Shown here one piece after another: positions 4,363 to 7,030 of a DNA stretch of 7,030 nucleotides. The stretch's first letter is position 1; each line of letters opens with the position of its first letter. Made by a program: the position numbers and the translations under genes. The stretch spans positions 1 to 7,030 of the forward strand of contig JASLCY010000454.1 in NCBI GenBank assembly GCA_030151925.1. Reading direction: 5' to 3'. Under the pieces are notes generated by a model that saw nothing but the letters and a program-made list of their open reading frames with translations, made no database searches and was not told where the DNA came from. This stretch comes from Oligoflexus sp. GTDB lineage: Bacteria > Bdellovibrionota_B > Oligoflexia > Oligoflexales > Oligoflexaceae.

Positions 4363-7030
4363 ACGGTTGCACGGCTTGGATAATGAAACAGAAAAGAGCG
4401 CTGGGCTTCACTCTCGTCGCGCTCGCCTTGGCTGGTGTGGTGGCTGGTTTTAAAGTCCCGGTCGCGCTTTTCCCGAACGTTGAATTCCCGCGCATCGTCG
4501 TCGACCTCGATTCCGGGGATAGGCCGGCGGAGCAAATGGCTATAGAAGGGACGAAGGTCCTCGAGGAAACCGTGCGGCTGGTTCCCGGCGTGCAAAGCGT
4601 CCGTTCGGAAACCAACCGGGGCACCGCGACGGTCTCCATAGCGTTCAGCTGGGGCGACGACATGAATCTCGCTCTCCTGCAGGTTCAGAACGCTGTCGCC
4701 CAGGCTTTGCCCCGCCTGCCTCAAGGCTCCTCTTACGGCATTCGTCACATGGCTCCGGAATTAACGCCCGTCTTCGCTTATAGCCTGACCTCGTCGCAGG
4801 AGAGCGCGAGGCGCCTGCAGGATATAGCGCGCTATCAGTTGAGCCCTTATTTTACCGCTATTCCCGGCATCCAACGGGTCGAGGTCCTCGGCGGCGAAAC
4901 GGAGGAATTTCGGGTCGCGCTCAAACCCGATAGATTGAGCGCCTTTGCCGTCAATCCCTCCGAAGTCTCGGCGGCCATCGCCGCGAGCAACCTCCTCCGT
5001 GCGAGCGGCCGGATCGAAGATGAAAACAAGCTTTACCTGGTGCTCGGCGACTCGAGGCTCAAAGGCGTGGAGGATATACGCGAGATCGTGGTCAAGGCCG
5101 TTCCCGGCCGTTTGATCAAAATAAAGGACTTGGCCGACGTTCGAATCGATAGCGCTCCCATCTGGACTCGCGTGACCGCGGATGGCAGGCCGGCAGTCCT
5201 TCTCAACATCTATCAACAACCTCACGGGAACACCGCGGCCTTGTCGGAGAAAGTAAAACAAGCCGTCCAGGAGTTCCTGCCTCAACTTCCTCATTCAGTA
5301 AAACTCGCGAACTGGTACGACCAGAGCGAACTCATCATCGCTTCGATCACCAGCGTGAGAGACGCTATTCTCATAGGGGTCGTGCTTGCGGCCGGAGTGC
5401 TCTACTTCTTTCTGCGCAGCATACGCATGACGTTGATCTCATTCACCATAGTGCCTATCGTAATCGCCATCACAGTCCTGGCCATGCAGGTGCTGGGCGA
5501 AAGTTTCAACGTTATGACTCTAGGCGGTATGGCCGCGGCGGTCGGTCTGATTATTGACGACGCGATAGTTTTATTGGAGCATATCGCCCGTCGCATCCAT
5601 GAATCGGATGATAGCAGCGATAGATCCATAGTGGGACAGGCTGCGCGGGAATTTACCCTGCCGCTCTTGGGATCCTCAGCAGCGACTCTGGTTATTCATA
5701 TACCACCGGCCTTCCTCACGGGAGCGACAGGAAATTTTTTTAAGGCCCTATCCCTGACCATGGCCATAAGCTTGATCGTCTCCTTCTGCGTGTCATGGAT
5801 TCTCATCCCTATCATCGCCGACTGGCTCTATGCGGGATTAAGAACAGAACGTCCGCACGAATCAAGGATCTGGCCTAAACTCCTCGAGTTCTATTCCCGC
5901 TTTATGCGGCAGCTCCTAGCCAGGCCTCGCATGACGTTCATCGCCCTCATTCCCCTCATCATCGTCGGGGTTTGCGCCTTTAAGTTTGTCGGAACGGGTT
6001 TCATGCCAGAAATGGACGAAGGCGGCTTCGTCCTGGATTACGTCGCCAAACCAGGGACGGCTCTTGCCGAAACGGATCGCCTGGTTCAACAGATCGAGAA
6101 GATCCTGCGATCGAACGAAGACGTCGAGACCTATTCCCGGCGAACGGGCCTGGGCTTGGGCGGCGGTTATCATTCGACGGATTCAGGGGACTTCTTCGTC
6201 CGCCTCAAGCCGCGGCCGAGGCGCCCGATTACGGAAGTCATGGACGAGGTTCGGGAAGAAGTCGAACGCAAGGTGCCGGGGCTCGAAGTCGAGATTCTGC
6301 AGCTTATGGAAGATCTTATCGGCGACCTCAGCGCCGTTCCGCAGCCGATAGAGGTAAAACTCTTCGGCGACAATGCCGACGTGCTAAAGAAGGATGCCGA
6401 GAGGATTGCGGAGGAGCTGAAAAAGATCGAGGGCCTGGTGGATATCAAAGCGAATATCCTGCCGGCCGGTGATTCTTTGGTTTACGAAGTCGATAGGCAG
6501 AAAGCGGCCATGGAAGGCATGACGGTCGAAGGCATCATGAACGAGGTCGGTTATGCTTTCGAGGGAGTCGTGAGTTCCTCGGTTCAAGAACCGATCAAGA
6601 TGATGGATATAAGGACTCGAGTCGAGGCGACCTCGGGCGCAGCGGATGCCCTCTTGCAGTCGATCAACCTCAAAGCGCCCGACGGTCATCGTTTCCCCCT
6701 CCGAAGGGTCGCGAAGATCAAAAAAATCGTCGGTGAGCCGGCCATCAATCGAGAAAACCTGAAGCGCATGGTCACGGTCACGGCTCGCCTCGATAAACGC
6801 GACTTAGGTTCTGTCGCGGACGAGATAAGGCATACGATCGATGGGAAACGCCTCCTGTCGGCCGGCGTGTATTTCGCTATGGGCGGGATTTACGCTGAAC
6901 AGCAGGCGGCTTTTTCCCAGATGAGGATAGTCATGACCGCTGCGGCAGCCCTTGTCTTCGTGTCGCTTCTGCTGCTCTATCGGGATTTCCTTATAGCCCT
7001 TTGCATTATCGCAATGCCGCTCCTCTCGAC
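4359..7030 (+). CDS. RND-family inner-membrane efflux pump, 3'-truncated by the window edge
   Basis: The frame is open without a stop from ATG 4359 to the window end, giving 890 complete codons. RND pumps run about 1020-1050 residues, so roughly 130-160 C-terminal residues are missing. Near the N-terminus are FKVPVALFPNVEFPRI and a first periplasmic loop to about 330 (ANWYDQSELI just before TM2). TM2-TM6 span about 336-490. TM4 contains GLIIDDAIVLLEH, with Asp400-Asp401 corresponding to AcrB Asp407-Asp408 of the proton relay. TM7 is near 525-545, followed by TGFMPEMDEGGFVLDY and a second periplasmic loop to about 855. That loop holds YSRRTGLGLGG and QPIEVKLFGD, typical of the ACR_tran family. 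TM8 is near 857-876 and TM9 is cut. The TM10 lysine needed for proton transfer lies outside the window. Its role is proton-driven export as a trimer, working with the two preceding gene products. The adjacent Asp pair favours hydrophobe/amphiphile export over heavy-metal export; the actual substrate is unknown. An alternative start at ATG 4383 would drop eight residues that look normal for this family. Confidence 0.95.
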   Translation, partial: MNGCTAWIMKQKRALGFTLVALALAGVVAGFKVPVALFPNVEFPRIVVDLDSGDRPAEQMAIEGTKVLEETVRLVPGVQSVRSETNRGTATVSIAFSWGDDMNLALLQVQNAVAQALPRLPQGSSYGIRHMAPELTPVFAYSLTSSQESARRLQDIARYQLSPYFTAIPGIQRVEVLGGETEEFRVALKPDRLSAFAVNPSEVSAAIAASNLLRASGRIEDENKLYLVLGDSRLKGVEDIREIVVKAVPGRLIKIKDLADVRIDSAPIWTRVTADGRPAVLLNIYQQPHGNTAALSEKVKQAVQEFLPQLPHSVKLANWYDQSELIIASITSVRDAILIGVVLAAGVLYFFLRSIRMTLISFTIVPIVIAITVLAMQVLGESFNVMTLGGMAAAVGLIIDDAIVLLEHIARRIHESDDSSDRSIVGQAAREFTLPLLGSSAATLVIHIPPAFLTGATGNFFKALSLTMAISLIVSFCVSWILIPIIADWLYAGLRTERPHESRIWPKLLEFYSRFMRQLLARPRMTFIALIPLIIVGVCAFKFVGTGFMPEMDEGGFVLDYVAKPGTALAETDRLVQQIEKILRSNEDVETYSRRTGLGLGGGYHSTDSGDFFVRLKPRPRRPITEVMDEVREEVERKVPGLEVEILQLMEDLIGDLSAVPQPIEVKLFGDNADVLKKDAERIAEELKKIEGLVDIKANILPAGDSLVYEVDRQKAAMEGMTVEGIMNEVGYAFEGVVSSSVQEPIKMMDIRTRVEATSGAADALLQSINLKAPDGHRFPLRRVAKIKKIVGEPAINRENLKRMVTVTARLDKRDLGSVADEIRHTIDGKRLLSAGVYFAMGGIYAEQQAAFSQMRIVMTAAAALVFVSLLLLYRDFLIALCIIAMPLLS

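Noticed and set aside
4761..5294. Minus-strand 177-codon open frame, the longest on that strand.
   Set aside because: It lies wholly inside the well-supported RND pump gene, has no recognisable family features and is best explained as a shadow frame in GC-rich coding DNA. The same applies to the other minus-strand frames.
6900..7030. Possibility that the pump gene is broken near the right edge because no stop was found.
   Set aside because: The frame is intact through TM8 and into TM9 with normal RND sequence; the lack of a stop is due to the window ending.
1..7030. CRISPR array, tRNA/rRNA, insertion sequence or direct-repeat attachment sites.
   Set aside because: No spaced direct repeats, tRNA cloverleaf, rRNA-like sequence, transposase frame or terminal inverted repeats were recognised on either strand.

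Overview
The window reads as chromosomal DNA from a Gram-negative bacterium of moderately high GC. Two of the predicted proteins are lipoproteins of an envelope-spanning efflux pump, which requires an outer membrane. The long-form PrkA at the left edge resembles those I associate with Bdellovibrionota/Myxococcota-type bacteria. That placement is an impression from the protein text, not a proven assignment.

Layout, all on the + strand: (1) 1-1894, the 3' part of a PrkA-family AAA+ serine protein kinase gene, cut by the left edge and closed by a strong Rho-independent terminator at 1898-1922. (2) 1923-1986, a short control region with a weak candidate promoter and a conspicuous inverted repeat at 1955-1979, just ahead of the next gene. 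(3) 1987-7030, a compact three-gene operon encoding a tripartite RND efflux pump: a TolC/CusC-type outer-membrane channel lipoprotein (1987-3315), a periplasmic adaptor lipoprotein (3328-4362) and an inner-membrane RND pump (4359 to beyond 7030, with no stop in the window). The spacing is 12 nt between the first pair and a 4-nt ATGA overlap between the second pair, so the three should be co-transcribed and translationally coupled.

The three pump parts should act as one machine. The RND protein uses the proton gradient (adjacent Asp400-Asp401 in TM4) to drive substrate out. The adaptor bridges it to the channel through a short alpha-hairpin, and the channel opens to the outside. The gene order channel-adaptor-pump is that of czcCBA/cusCFBA metal systems, but the pump's TM4 motif is of the hydrophobe/amphiphile (AcrB-like) kind, so the substrate is unresolved.

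PrkA and the pump operon are separated by the terminator and differ visibly in codon choice, so they look like independent units. I saw no RNA gene, mobile element, CRISPR array or minus-strand gene that I could support, and no evidence of a wholly new system. The least routine items are the operator-like repeat, the substrate-type ambiguity and the codon-use break.
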